A stretch of DNA of 17,026 nucleotides from CALVXC01 sp036636255 (GTDB lineage: Bacteria; Bacillota_I; Bacilli_A; RF39; UBA660). The stretch covers positions 1 to 17,026 of the forward strand of contig JAVWOV010000014.1 in NCBI GenBank assembly GCA_036636255.1, read 5' to 3'. Of the stretch, positions 6,876-14,055 are shown piece after piece. A program made the position numbers and the translations under genes. The notes beneath the pieces were generated by a model. The model was not told the DNA's origin, ran no database searches, and saw nothing but the letters and a program-made list of their open reading frames with translations. The stretch's first letter is position 1; the number at the start of each line of letters is the position of its first letter.

Positions 6876-8855
6876 ATGAATAAACGAATGGAAGAATTAA
6901 TAAATTTAATTAACAAAGCAAATCATGAATATTACATTTTAGATAATCCTAGTATAAGTGATCAAGAATATGATCGCTATATGAATGAATTAAAAGAAAT
7001 AGAAAAAAACAATCCACAACTTATTAGAAACGATTCACCTACTTTAAGAGTTGGTAGTAAAGTTATTTCAAAATTCAAAAAAATTATTCATGAAGTTCCT
7101 ATGTTAAGTTTAAGTAATGTTTTTAATGAAAACGAAATTGTTTTGTTTGATGAACGAATTAAAAAAGAAATTAGTAACCCTAAATATGTTTGTGAATTAA
7201 AAATTGATGGATTATCTGTTTCTTTATTGTATAAAAAAGGTATCTTAATAAGAGGGGCTACTAGAGGTGATGGAATAACAGGCGAAGATATTACCCATAA
7301 CGTTAAAACAATTAAAAGTATTCCATTAAAGCTAACAAAAGATATTGATATCGAAGTTAGAGGCGAAATATATATGAGTAAAAAATCTTTTAATAAGTTA
7401 AATAAAGATCGGGAAAATAAAGGCGAAGCCAAATTGGCTAATCCTCGAAATGCAGCCGCAGGTAGTGTTAGACAACTTGATGCTAAAGTGGCAGCCAATC
7501 GTAACTTAGACTGTTTTATTTATCATTTACCTAATCCTTCATTATATGGTATAAATAGCCATTGTAAAGCTTTAAAATTTATGGCTGATCTTGGTTTTAA
7601 CATTAATTTAGAAAATAAAGAAGTAAATAATATTGCTGAGGTATTAAATTATATTACCTATTTTACAAAACATCGAGGTCAATTACCATACGAAATTGAT
7701 GGCATTGTTATTAAATTAGATGATATACAAAGACAAAAAAAGTTAGGATTTACTGCTAGGTCACCAAAGTGGGCCACAGCTTACAAATTTCCGGCAACAG
7801 AGGTTTTAACAAAATTAAAAAATATTGTTTTTAGTGTAGGAAGAACAGGCCAAGTGACACCCAATGCCGTTTTAGAACCGGTCTTAATTGCCGGATCAGT
7901 TGTATCTAGGTCAACACTTCATAATGAAGAATATGTTAAATTAAAAGATATTCGGATTGGCGATATTGTTTCCATAAAAAAAGCTGGTGATGTTATTCCT
8001 GAAGTGGTTGAAGCCAAAATTAGTCGTCGCGATGGCACAGAAAAAAAATTTGTTATGACTAATTATTGCCCTATTTGTCATTCCTCATTAATAAAGGAAG
8101 AAAAAGCTATAGCCTCTTATTGTGTTAACGATCATTGCGACGCCAAAAAGATTGAAGGTTTAATTCATTATGTTAGCAGAGATGCCTTATATATCGAAGG
8201 CTTTGGAGAACAAATTATTGAAGAATTTTATAATTTAGGTTTTCTAAAAAACTATACTGATTTTTATACTTTAAAGATTTATCGTCAGGAACTTAAAGAA
8301 TTAGAAGGCTTTGGCGATAAAAGTATTAACAACTTGCTGAACAATATAGAAATCAGTAAAAAAAATTCGCTAGAAAGATTATTATTTGCACTTGGTATTA
8401 GGCATGTTGGTCAAAAAACTGCTAAAATATTGGCAAAACATTATGGTAATATTAATAATTTACTTAAAACCAATTATGAAGAATTATTAGAAATTAAAGA
8501 AATAGGTGAAATTATTGCTAAAAGTGTTATTACTTATTTTAGCAACGATAAAACACTTTGTTTACTAAAACATCTTAAAGTTTTTGGTGTTAATATGAAT
8601 TATATTGGAAAAAGAGAAATAAAAAATGTTAATTTCACATCAAAAAAATTTGTTATCACAGGTTCTCTACATAGTTTAACGAGGAATGATGTTAAGGAAA
8701 AAATCGAAATGTTTGAAGGAAAGGTAAGCGATAGTGTTACTAATAAAACAGATGTTTTGATTATAGGTGATAAGCCAGGTAGCAAATATGAAAAAGCAAA
8801 AAAAAATGGTATTGAAATTTGGAATGAAAAATTATTTTTGGAAAAATTAAAGTAA
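6876..8855 (+). CDS. ligA: NAD-dependent DNA ligase LigA
   Basis: Seals nicks in duplex DNA using NAD+, essential for replication and repair. Length 659 aa matches the family. Domains in order: Ia region with the HEYY-DNP-SDQEYD segment for NAD+ (about residues 15-35), the adenylation domain with the nucleotide-accepting Lys109 in CELKIDG and the RGDGITGED motif, an OB fold with SVGRTGQVTPNAVLEPV, a four-cysteine zinc finger (CPIC, 14 residues, C, 4 residues, C), helix-hairpin-helix repeats (EGFGDKSINNLLNNIE, RHVGQKTAKILAKHYG, KEIGEIIAKSV) and a C-terminal BRCT domain (KKFVITGSLHSLTRNDVKEKIE). AAGGTGA lies 5 nt before the ATG. All catalytic elements are present. In many Gram-positives ligA follows pcrA; here galU and its own promoter intervene. 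Confidence 0.97.
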   Translation: MNKRMEELINLINKANHEYYILDNPSISDQEYDRYMNELKEIEKNNPQLIRNDSPTLRVGSKVISKFKKIIHEVPMLSLSNVFNENEIVLFDERIKKEISNPKYVCELKIDGLSVSLLYKKGILIRGATRGDGITGEDITHNVKTIKSIPLKLTKDIDIEVRGEIYMSKKSFNKLNKDRENKGEAKLANPRNAAAGSVRQLDAKVAANRNLDCFIYHLPNPSLYGINSHCKALKFMADLGFNINLENKEVNNIAEVLNYITYFTKHRGQLPYEIDGIVIKLDDIQRQKKLGFTARSPKWATAYKFPATEVLTKLKNIVFSVGRTGQVTPNAVLEPVLIAGSVVSRSTLHNEEYVKLKDIRIGDIVSIKKAGDVIPEVVEAKISRRDGTEKKFVMTNYCPICHSSLIKEEKAIASYCVNDHCDAKKIEGLIHYVSRDALYIEGFGEQIIEEFYNLGFLKNYTDFYTLKIYRQELKELEGFGDKSINNLLNNIEISKKNSLERLLFALGIRHVGQKTAKILAKHYGNINNLLKTNYEELLEIKEIGEIIAKSVITYFSNDKTLCLLKHLKVFGVNMNYIGKREIKNVNFTSKKFVITGSLHSLTRNDVKEKIEMFEGKVSDSVTNKTDVLIIGDKPGSKYEKAKKNGIEIWNEKLFLEKLK

Positions 8856-8859
8856 TAAC

Positions 8860-8896
8860 ATATGATTTTTATAATAAATAATTAAAAAAATCATAT
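8860..8896. repeat. A+T hairpin after ligA
   Basis: ATATGATTTTT (8860-8870) pairs perfectly with AAAAATCATAT (8886-8896) across a 15-nt loop. There is no T-run after it, so it may slow or stabilise the 3' end of the ligA transcript but is not a clear intrinsic terminator. Confidence 0.4.
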
Positions 8897-8943
8897 AATG
8901 AAATTAGCGCAAAAAATTAGACAAATTATTAAATAAATCCTGA

Positions 8944-9503
8944 ATATATAATAAATTAAAAATAAAAGTAATTGAAAGAATAAATTATATAAAAAATATT
9001 AGAGGCAATAATGGGAATCAAGATCTTTACAACTATTTTGAAGCATGCAGAAATTATTTTATGAGTGAAACAAAATTTCATGGTGGTAAAATTTCTATGA
9101 TTAATGATATAAAAATAGAACTGAATGAAAATAATGGAAGTCAAGCATTAGAAACTGCAAGCGCTGAAACAAAAACTATTAAAGTGAAAAATACAGGCGA
9201 TATGAAAGATACGACCATTACTTTTTTTATGAATTAAAACATTTAGCTGATTCGTGGAAAGATGATTATGGTGTTTGGCATACCAATTGGGAAAATGAAG
9301 ATAAACATATTAATCATGCTTATAAAATTGACAACAAAACTAAAATAGTTAAAGGAAGCAAAGGCTTAGGAATGGGTGAAGGGACTGCTGAATTATACGC
9401 AACCAAGATGTATTGGAAGTTACAAAAAAACAGTTCAGAAGCAAAGGAAACTACTAGAAAAAGAACGTTTTATGATGAAGAAGTAATAGCATTAAAAAAA
9501 TAG
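8944..9503 (+). pseudogene. Decayed zinc-metallopeptidase-like gene (frameshifted)
   Basis: Two adjoining frames together read as one broken protein. The first is open from 8944 to TAA at 9235-9237 and ends ...KDTTITFF. The second continues from the 7-T run (9222-9228) as YELKHLADSWKDDYGVWHTN and on to TAG at 9501-9503. Restoring one C after the T-run gives FFHELKHLAD: both the frame and a HExxH zinc motif return. Further along, GLGMGEGTAELYATK fits the downstream glutamate helix of gluzincin metallopeptidases. No proper start codon precedes the first part (the first ATG is at 9061), so the 5' end is also lost. I infer an inactivated metallopeptidase-like gene; the exact family is not recognised. 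The upstream 8897-8943 contains only a 12-codon ATG frame. Confidence 0.55.
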
Positions 9504-9543
9504 CAATTATTTTAGTTCATCTGGTAATTAATCGAAGGCGTAA

Positions 9544-9940
9544 GATTATATATTAGCATTAAAAAGTGATAATGATTATGGGAGAAATGAACTAAAAAAA
9601 CGCTTTTATGCACTCACAGATGATCAAAATATATGGTCAAAAATTGAAGGAAGCTTAGATTATATTGCGACAGTTAAGTTTTATATTGTGCAACCATATC
9701 CTGTTAATAATATTCATGAAAAATTATTAGAAGAGTTCGAAATACACAAAAAAAGTTGATGAATATTTGGCGAAATGTATGCTTCCAAAATTTCAATATA
9801 GGCTTATAACCCATTCTAAAAATGGTAATAATTTATCATATGGGGAAAAATATGAGGCAAAACGAATTTATGATACTAAATGTTCATTATTTGATGATTT
9901 GTGCAAATATAAAGCTAATTTGAACATACATCATTCCTAA
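9544..9940 (+). pseudogene. Second decayed coding stretch, perhaps the C-terminal part of the same gene
   Basis: One frame is open from 9544 to TGA at 9757-9759 (DYILALKSDNDYGRNELKKR onward, with IWSKIEGSLDYIATVKFYIV). At a run of seven A residues (9748-9754) the sense continues in the next frame, from VDEYLAKCMLPKFQYRLITH to TAA at 9938-9940. A one-base slip in the A-run would join them into about 130 residues. No start codon or ribosome site precedes it. It lies 40 nt after the metallopeptidase-like remnant, on the same strand, and could be its C-terminal half. Function not recognised. Confidence 0.45.
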
Positions 9941-10032
9941 CATCCTGAATTTTGCAATTTATTGTTTATATTAATCTTTACACGAAAAAATGTTATATAA
10001 GGGATATTATTTTATTATAAAAATAAATATGA

Positions 10033-10164
10033 TTTCAATTTAGACAGACCCATTCTTGTGGCTTATCGTGGTTAAAAACTTCAGATGATAACGATAAAAA
10101 CATAAAATCAATTCATAAATTTAGAATAACTCTAAATCGCTTAGAGTTATTCAGAAAAAATTAA
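10033..10164 (+). pseudogene. Short coding remnant (43 codons)
   Basis: A frame open between TGA (10030-10032) and TAA (10162-10164) reads QTHSCGLSWLKTSDDNDKNI and on to LNRLELFRKN. It has no start codon. The end of this frame carries a 12-bp hairpin. It may be the tail of a lost gene. I see no further feature in 9941-10032 or 10165-10344, which are very A+T rich. Confidence 0.25.
10124..10152. repeat. 12-bp perfect inverted repeat
   Basis: GAATAACTCTAA (10124-10135), loop ATCGC, TTAGAGTTATTC (10141-10152). No T-run follows on either strand, so it is not a standard terminator. It lies at the right end of the decayed region, about 190 nt before the T-box promoter. Confidence 0.5.
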
Positions 10165-10344
10165 TAAAATAATCTCACGAAACAAATGTATGACATTAAA
10201 TACTAAGTATTTGATAATTTATACATAAATAAGACTAATATAAAATATATAATATATTAAAAATAATAGTAATTAAATTAATTAAAAAGAATATAATAAA
10301 GAAAGAATTAGTCATTTGATTTCATATAATAAAAGTCAAAATAG

Positions 10345-10373
10345 TTGACAAAGCTCAAAAATTACTCTATAAT
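10345..10373 (+). promoter_or_regulatory. Consensus sigma-A promoter P1 of the T-box leader
   Basis: TTGACA (10345-10350), a 17-nt spacer and TATAAT (10368-10373): a full match to the sigma-A consensus. Transcription should start near 10380, at the base of T-box stem I. Confidence 0.85.
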
Positions 10374-10379
10374 TATGAA

Positions 10380-10625
10380 CATAGGCATTGAAGAAGAGCA
10401 GTAACAATAAAAGTTATTTAAAAGCGAGTTAGAATGGTGGGAGCTAACAAATAAGATTATTGTGAATAACACTTTGGAGCTATTATTTCGAAGTAATAGT
10501 AGAATTAATCGGTTGTAATCCGTTATCTTACTTAAAGTGATTATATATAAAATATAATAATTAGGGTGGTACCGCGGATAACAACATTAATTCGTCCCTT
10601 TAGGGATTTTAATTGTTGTTTTTTC
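10380..10625 (+). promoter_or_regulatory. T-box riboswitch, tRNA-Asn specific
   Basis: A leader RNA that binds uncharged tRNA and then prevents termination. The canonical T-box sequence AGGGTGGTACCGCG is at 10563-10576. Stem I is recognisable: ATAG (10381-10384) pairs with CTAT (10480-10483); an AGTA/GAA loop-E motif (AGTA about 10400-10403, GAA 10464-10466) marks the specifier loop; ACAAT/ATTGT closes the helix above it; the distal part is GTTAG...CTAAC around AATGGTGGGAG. The specifier, one base after GAA and followed by A, is AAC (10468-10470), an Asn codon. This agrees with the tRNA-Asn gene and the indirect Asn-tRNA pathway genes downstream. Amino-acid assignment is by manual alignment of motifs, but the agreement with context is strong. 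Confidence 0.92.
10580..10624 (+). terminator. T-box-controlled intrinsic terminator
   Basis: The left arm (from AACAAC at about 10580 to GTCCC at 10598) pairs, with some mismatches, with GGGATTTTAATTGTTG after a TTTA loop, followed by six T residues (10619-10624). The left arm overlaps the region just after the T-box motif, as expected for mutually exclusive antiterminator and terminator. Confidence 0.8.
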
Positions 10626-10686
10626 ATAATGAAAATCCTGGATATAGTAAACTTGTTTATTTTTTTAGGAAATACGTTAAAAAATA

Positions 10687-10715
10687 TTGACATGTGATAG
10701 TTTATTAGGTAAAAT
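10687..10715 (+). promoter_or_regulatory. Second sigma-A promoter P2, between T-box terminator and tRNA-Asn
   Basis: TTGACA (10687-10692), 17-nt spacer, TAAAAT (10710-10715); predicted start near 10722, about 43 nt before the tRNA. An 8-bp inverted repeat, AGTTTATT (10699-10706) and AATAAACT (10713-10720), overlaps the -10 and could be an operator. From P2 the tRNA would be made without passing the T-box. Confidence 0.7.
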
Positions 10716-10764
10716 AAACTAGTAGGTGGGAAAACTGCCTGGTTATGTATTTTTAAACATTGAT

Positions 10765-10840
10765 GCCCAATTAGCTCAGTTGGTAGAGCACCCGGCTGTT
10801 AACCGGTAGGTCGTAGGTCCGAGTCCTACATTGGGCGCCA
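10765..10840 (+). tRNA. tRNA-Asn(GUU), with encoded CCA
   Basis: A 76-nt tRNA. The acceptor GCCCAAT pairs fully with ATTGGGC; D-arm GCTC/GAGC with loop AGTTGGTA; anticodon loop CTGTTAA with GTT at 10798-10800; T-arm GTAGG/CCTAC; discriminator G; CCA encoded (10838-10840). The anticodon assigns Asn. Three departures stand out. The first pair is G1-C72, where B. subtilis and E. coli tRNA-Asn have U1-A72. Position 55 in the T-loop is C (TCCGAGT) in place of the near-universal U. The 27-43 pair is a C-U mismatch. G18, G19, U54, C56 and A58 are kept. It lies inside the gat operon, after the T-box that should sense tRNA-Asn. Whether it is functional, special or decaying cannot be told from sequence. 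Confidence 0.95.
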
Positions 10841-10852
10841 TTTTAGTAAAAC

Positions 10853-10886
10853 AAATAAGTTTCTAGTTGAAGCTTATTTTTATTTT
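10853..10886 (+). terminator. Terminator-like hairpin between tRNA-Asn and gatC
   Basis: AAATAAGTTTC (10853-10863) and GAAGCTTATTT (10869-10879) form an 11-bp stem with one G-U pair and a 5-nt loop, followed by TTATTTTT. The gatC ribosome site AAGGAGG starts right after it. It could end part of the tRNA transcripts, act as an attenuator, or mark where the tRNA 3' end is processed. Confidence 0.55.
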
Positions 10887-10901
10887 TAAGGAGGAAAAGA
10901 T

Positions 10902-11198
10902 ATGGTAACAAAAGAAAATTTAAAAGATTATGCAACTAAGTTAATGTTTGATATGGATGATGCCGGATATGAAAGAACATTAGAAGAATTTATTATAATT
11001 GAAAAACAAATGAATTTAATCGCCAAAATTAAGGGTATTAACAATGTAGAACCGATGACATTCCCTTATGAAATTTATAAGGCAACCTTTAGAGATGACG
11101 AGGTAAAATCCTCTTTAACAGCAAGTGAAGCTTTAAGTAATTGTAAAGCAGTTAAAAACAATGAAATTAGAGTGCCAAAGGTGGTGGGTAATGAATAA
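10902..11198 (+). CDS. gatC: Asp/Glu-tRNA amidotransferase subunit C
   Basis: Small subunit (98 aa) of the GatCAB complex; it wraps around GatA and GatB and stabilises them. The length and overall pattern fit GatC: an N-terminal helical part (NLKDYATKLMFDM, LEEFIIIEKQMNLIAKIKGI), the NVEPMTFPYEI segment, then FRDDEV and a short tail ending RVPKVVGNE, matching the family's typical D-x-P and VP endings. A strong AAGGAGG precedes the ATG by 7 nt. The last codons overlap the gatA start. It is the first protein gene after the T-box and tRNA-Asn. Confidence 0.88.
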   Translation: MVTKENLKDYATKLMFDMDDAGYERTLEEFIIIEKQMNLIAKIKGINNVEPMTFPYEIYKATFRDDEVKSSLTASEALSNCKAVKNNEIRVPKVVGNE

Positions 11199-12639
11199 AT
11201 CAATTAGTGAGCTTCAGAAATTATTAAAAACAAACAAAACAACAGCAGCTGATTTAATTGCTGCTTCATTATCTTCTGCACATTTTTATCAGGATGATTA
11301 TAATAGTTTTGTAACTATTTTAGATGATGCTAAGCATAATATTGTTACTAATAGTTTACTTAATGGAATTCCGTATGCCTTAAAAGATAACTTTTCTACA
11401 AAGAACATCTTAACAACCGCTTCTTCTAATATTTTGAAAGATTATGTACCCATTTATGATGCAACTGTTTTTAAAAAATTAAAAGAAGCAGGCGCCGTTT
11501 GTATCGGTAAAACTGTTTTAGATGAATTAGCAATGGGAGGAACAGGGACCACTGGTCATACAGGTATTGTTAGAAATCCTTGGGATATTAATCGCCAAAT
11601 AGGTGGTTCGTCAGCAGGTAGTGCGGCTAGTGTAGCATTAGGAATTGTTCCATTTGCAATTGGTTCCGACACGGGTGATTCCATTAGAAAACCAGCAGCT
11701 TTTGGAGGTATAGTAGGCTTTAAACCAACATATGGAAGAATATCAAGATACGGTTTGTTTGCTTTTGCATCAAGTTTAGATCATGTTGGTTGTTTTACCA
11801 GAAATGTAACCGATGCCGCAATAGTAACCGACATTTTAAAAGGTCATGATGAGCGAGATATGACTAGCTTACCTGATAGTAAGGACGTTTATGAACAAAT
11901 GTTAAACGATAATGTTAAAGGTAAAAAGTTATTTTATATTAAAGAAATTATTGATGAAAAATTATATAGTAACCCTGAAACAAAACAAATTCTAAGCGCA
12001 TTTTATGATACAATTAATGAATGTAAAAAAATAGGGTTTGAAATTTTTGAAGTTAGTATTGATAAAGACTTATTAAACGCTATATATCCTTCATATATAA
12101 CTATTTCTTGCGCAGAGGCAACTAGTAATAATTCTAATTTAACTGGAATTATTTTTGGACCCCGAGGAAATGGAAAAACCATTGATGAAATTATGTTTGA
12201 TGCTAGAACAACTGGCTTTTCAGAATTAATTAAACGCCGTTTTATTTTAGGCAGTTATATTTTACAAAAGGAAAATCAAGATCGCTTATTTTTAAATGCT
12301 TCACGGATTAGAAGATTAATTGTTGATAAAATTAATAGTTGTTTTTCAGAATTTGATGGAATGATCCTACCAGCTTCTGGAGGCGTTGCCCCACTCTTTA
12401 ATGATAATATGGATCGTTTATCAAGCGAATATTTATTGTTAGGTAGCCATTTAGCAATTGGTAATTTTGGAGGTTATCCTAGTATTAGCATACCTAGTGG
12501 TTTTGTAAATGACCTGCCGATAGGAATTAATATAACAGGACCCCAGTTTAAAGATGGACAAGTGTTAAACATGGCCAAAAAAATAGAAGACTTTTTAGGA
12601 TACGCTAATCAAACAGCAAAGGGTGATAAGAATGTATAA
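11191..12639 (+). CDS. gatA: Asp/Glu-tRNA amidotransferase subunit A (amidase)
   Basis: Glutaminase subunit: releases ammonia from glutamine (or asparagine) and passes it to GatB. The 482-aa protein has the amidase-signature triad: Lys65 (ALKDN), cis-Ser140 in GGSSAGSA and the nucleophile Ser164 in GSDTGDSIRKPA, with spacings of 75 and 24 residues as in S. aureus GatA. The Asp-Ser-Ile-Arg-Lys form replaces the commoner Gly-Ser-Ile-Arg-Gln. I start it at ATG 11191, preceded by AAGGTGG, giving an 8-nt overlap with gatC. An upstream in-frame ATG at 11161 would add ten residues (MKLECQRWWV) that merely re-read gatC. Its end overlaps gatB by 8 nt, so the three subunits are tightly coupled. Confidence 0.95.
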   Translation: MNKSISELQKLLKTNKTTAADLIAASLSSAHFYQDDYNSFVTILDDAKHNIVTNSLLNGIPYALKDNFSTKNILTTASSNILKDYVPIYDATVFKKLKEAGAVCIGKTVLDELAMGGTGTTGHTGIVRNPWDINRQIGGSSAGSAASVALGIVPFAIGSDTGDSIRKPAAFGGIVGFKPTYGRISRYGLFAFASSLDHVGCFTRNVTDAAIVTDILKGHDERDMTSLPDSKDVYEQMLNDNVKGKKLFYIKEIIDEKLYSNPETKQILSAFYDTINECKKIGFEIFEVSIDKDLLNAIYPSYITISCAEATSNNSNLTGIIFGPRGNGKTIDEIMFDARTTGFSELIKRRFILGSYILQKENQDRLFLNASRIRRLIVDKINSCFSEFDGMILPASGGVAPLFNDNMDRLSSEYLLLGSHLAIGNFGGYPSISIPSGFVNDLPIGINITGPQFKDGQVLNMAKKIEDFLGYANQTAKGDKNV

Positions 12640-14053
12640 AGTTGTTATTGGACTAGAAGTTCACTGTGAAATTGATACTTGTTCTAAAAACTTTTCGCAA
12701 GCTAAAAATGGTTATTCAGATATTCCTAATAGTAATTTAGACACAGTCGATTTAGGTTTTCCAGGGGTATTACCGGTACTTAATTTTAAAGCATTTAGAA
12801 AATCATTAATGATGGCAATGGCCTTAAAATGTGAAACCCCAGATATTGTTTTATTTGATCGTAAAAATTATTATTATCCTGATTTACCTAAGGGATATCA
12901 AATTACCCAAATAACAAAACCAGTAGGTATTAACGGGGAGATAATCGTTAATGTTGATGGTATTGATAAAAAGGTACTAATTCATGATATTCATTTAGAG
13001 GAAGATACGGCTAGTTTAGATCATTTTGGTGACTATTCATTAATTGATTATAATAGATCTGGTATACCACTTTTAGAAACAGTAACAGAACCATGTTTAC
13101 ATTCAGCTAATGAGGCTATCTCTTTTTTAGAAGCACTTCGTTCAGTATTTTTATATTGCGGCGTATCTGAAGCAAGGAGTGATCGTGGTCAAATGCGTTG
13201 TGATGTAAATGTATCATTAATGAAAGATACCGATACAGAGCTTGGGACAAAGGTAGAAATGAAGAATATTAATTCATTTAATAATGTTAAATTAGTTATT
13301 GAATATGAAATCACCAGACAAACAAAAATTTTAGAAAGTGGCGGGACAGTTTTGCAAGAAACAAGAAGGTTTTCTGATGAAGATATGTGTACTTATTCAA
13401 TGCGTTCTAAGGTGGATGCAGTTGATTATAAATATTTCATAGAGCCAAATATCCCACCAATTAAAATTACAGATGAGTGGTTAGCAGAAATTAAAAAAGA
13501 AATACCTTTATTACAGCATGATAGAATAATTAAATATATGGATTTATATGAATTATCTAGATATGATGCTACTATTTTAGTTAAAGAAAAGAAAGTAGCC
13601 GATTATTTTGAAACAACAATTAAGTTAGGAGCATCACCAAAGGCAGTTTCTAATTGGTTAACAAGTACTATTTTGGGACATTTAAATAAATATGATATTA
13701 GTATAGATAAGATTTATTTAACACCAGAAATGTTAGTTGATTTAATTAGTATGGTAACAACAGGAAAAATTTCATCGAAACAAAGTAAAGAAGTTTTATA
13801 TAAAGTTTTATCTTCAGAAAAAAGTCCTAAGGAAGTTGTTGAAAAGTTAGATATGAAGCAAATTGGTGATGATGATACGATCAGGAAATTAGTCGTAACT
13901 ATTTTAGATAACAATTTAAATTTAATTGCTGATCACCGAAAGGGTAAAAATGTTTTTGATTATTTTGTCGGGCAAGTTATGAAACAAACAAGAGGTCAGG
14001 CCAATCCAAGCGTAACTGCTAAAATAATTCTTGAAGAAATAGAAAAGAGGTAA
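12632..14053 (+). CDS. gatB: Asp/Glu-tRNA amidotransferase subunit B
   Basis: Binds the mischarged tRNA and carries out ATP-dependent amidation of the tRNA-bound Asp or Glu. 473 aa from ATG 12632, chosen because AAGGGTGA lies 5 nt upstream; a GTG at 12623 would add three residues. Typical features: VVIGLEVHCEI at the start, the FDRKNYYYPDLPKGYQI active-site segment, HLEEDTASLDH, DYNRSGIPLLETVTEP, MRCDVNVSL and, at the C-terminus, the helical and YqeY-like tRNA-binding part ending with GQVMKQTRGQANPSVT. The usual CPVCLGLPG near the N-terminus is VDLGFPG here, so the zinc cysteines are absent, a variant known in part of the family. Co-occurrence with aspS and tRNA-Asn points to Asp-tRNA-Asn as a main substrate; Glu-tRNA-Gln may also be served. 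Confidence 0.95.
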   Translation: MYKVVIGLEVHCEIDTCSKNFSQAKNGYSDIPNSNLDTVDLGFPGVLPVLNFKAFRKSLMMAMALKCETPDIVLFDRKNYYYPDLPKGYQITQITKPVGINGEIIVNVDGIDKKVLIHDIHLEEDTASLDHFGDYSLIDYNRSGIPLLETVTEPCLHSANEAISFLEALRSVFLYCGVSEARSDRGQMRCDVNVSLMKDTDTELGTKVEMKNINSFNNVKLVIEYEITRQTKILESGGTVLQETRRFSDEDMCTYSMRSKVDAVDYKYFIEPNIPPIKITDEWLAEIKKEIPLLQHDRIIKYMDLYELSRYDATILVKEKKVADYFETTIKLGASPKAVSNWLTSTILGHLNKYDISIDKIYLTPEMLVDLISMVTTGKISSKQSKEVLYKVLSSEKSPKEVVEKLDMKQIGDDDTIRKLVVTILDNNLNLIADHRKGKNVFDYFVGQVMKQTRGQANPSVTAKIILEEIEKR

Positions 14054-14055
14054 AT

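Noticed and set aside
7088..7498. 136-codon minus-strand frame inside ligA
   Set aside because: Covers the conserved adenylation domain of ligA on the other strand; no ribosome site and no family likeness.
8860..8896. Hairpin after ligA as intrinsic terminator
   Set aside because: Stem is good but there is no T-run after it on the plus strand, and its loop is long.
8956..9144. 62-codon minus-strand frame in the decayed region
   Set aside because: Opposite to the readable metallopeptidase remnant; composition is only Ile/Phe/Tyr from A+T-rich DNA.
10464..10466. GAA in the T-box specifier loop as a second (Glu) codon, as in the two-codon T-box idea
   Set aside because: GAA here is the conserved loop-E strand that precedes the specifier in most T-boxes, so it needs no second-codon explanation; AAC is in the usual position.
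11161..11190. Upstream ATG at 11161 as the gatA start
   Set aside because: It lacks a ribosome site and adds ten residues (MKLECQRWWV) that only re-read gatC; ATG 11191 has AAGGTGG at proper distance.
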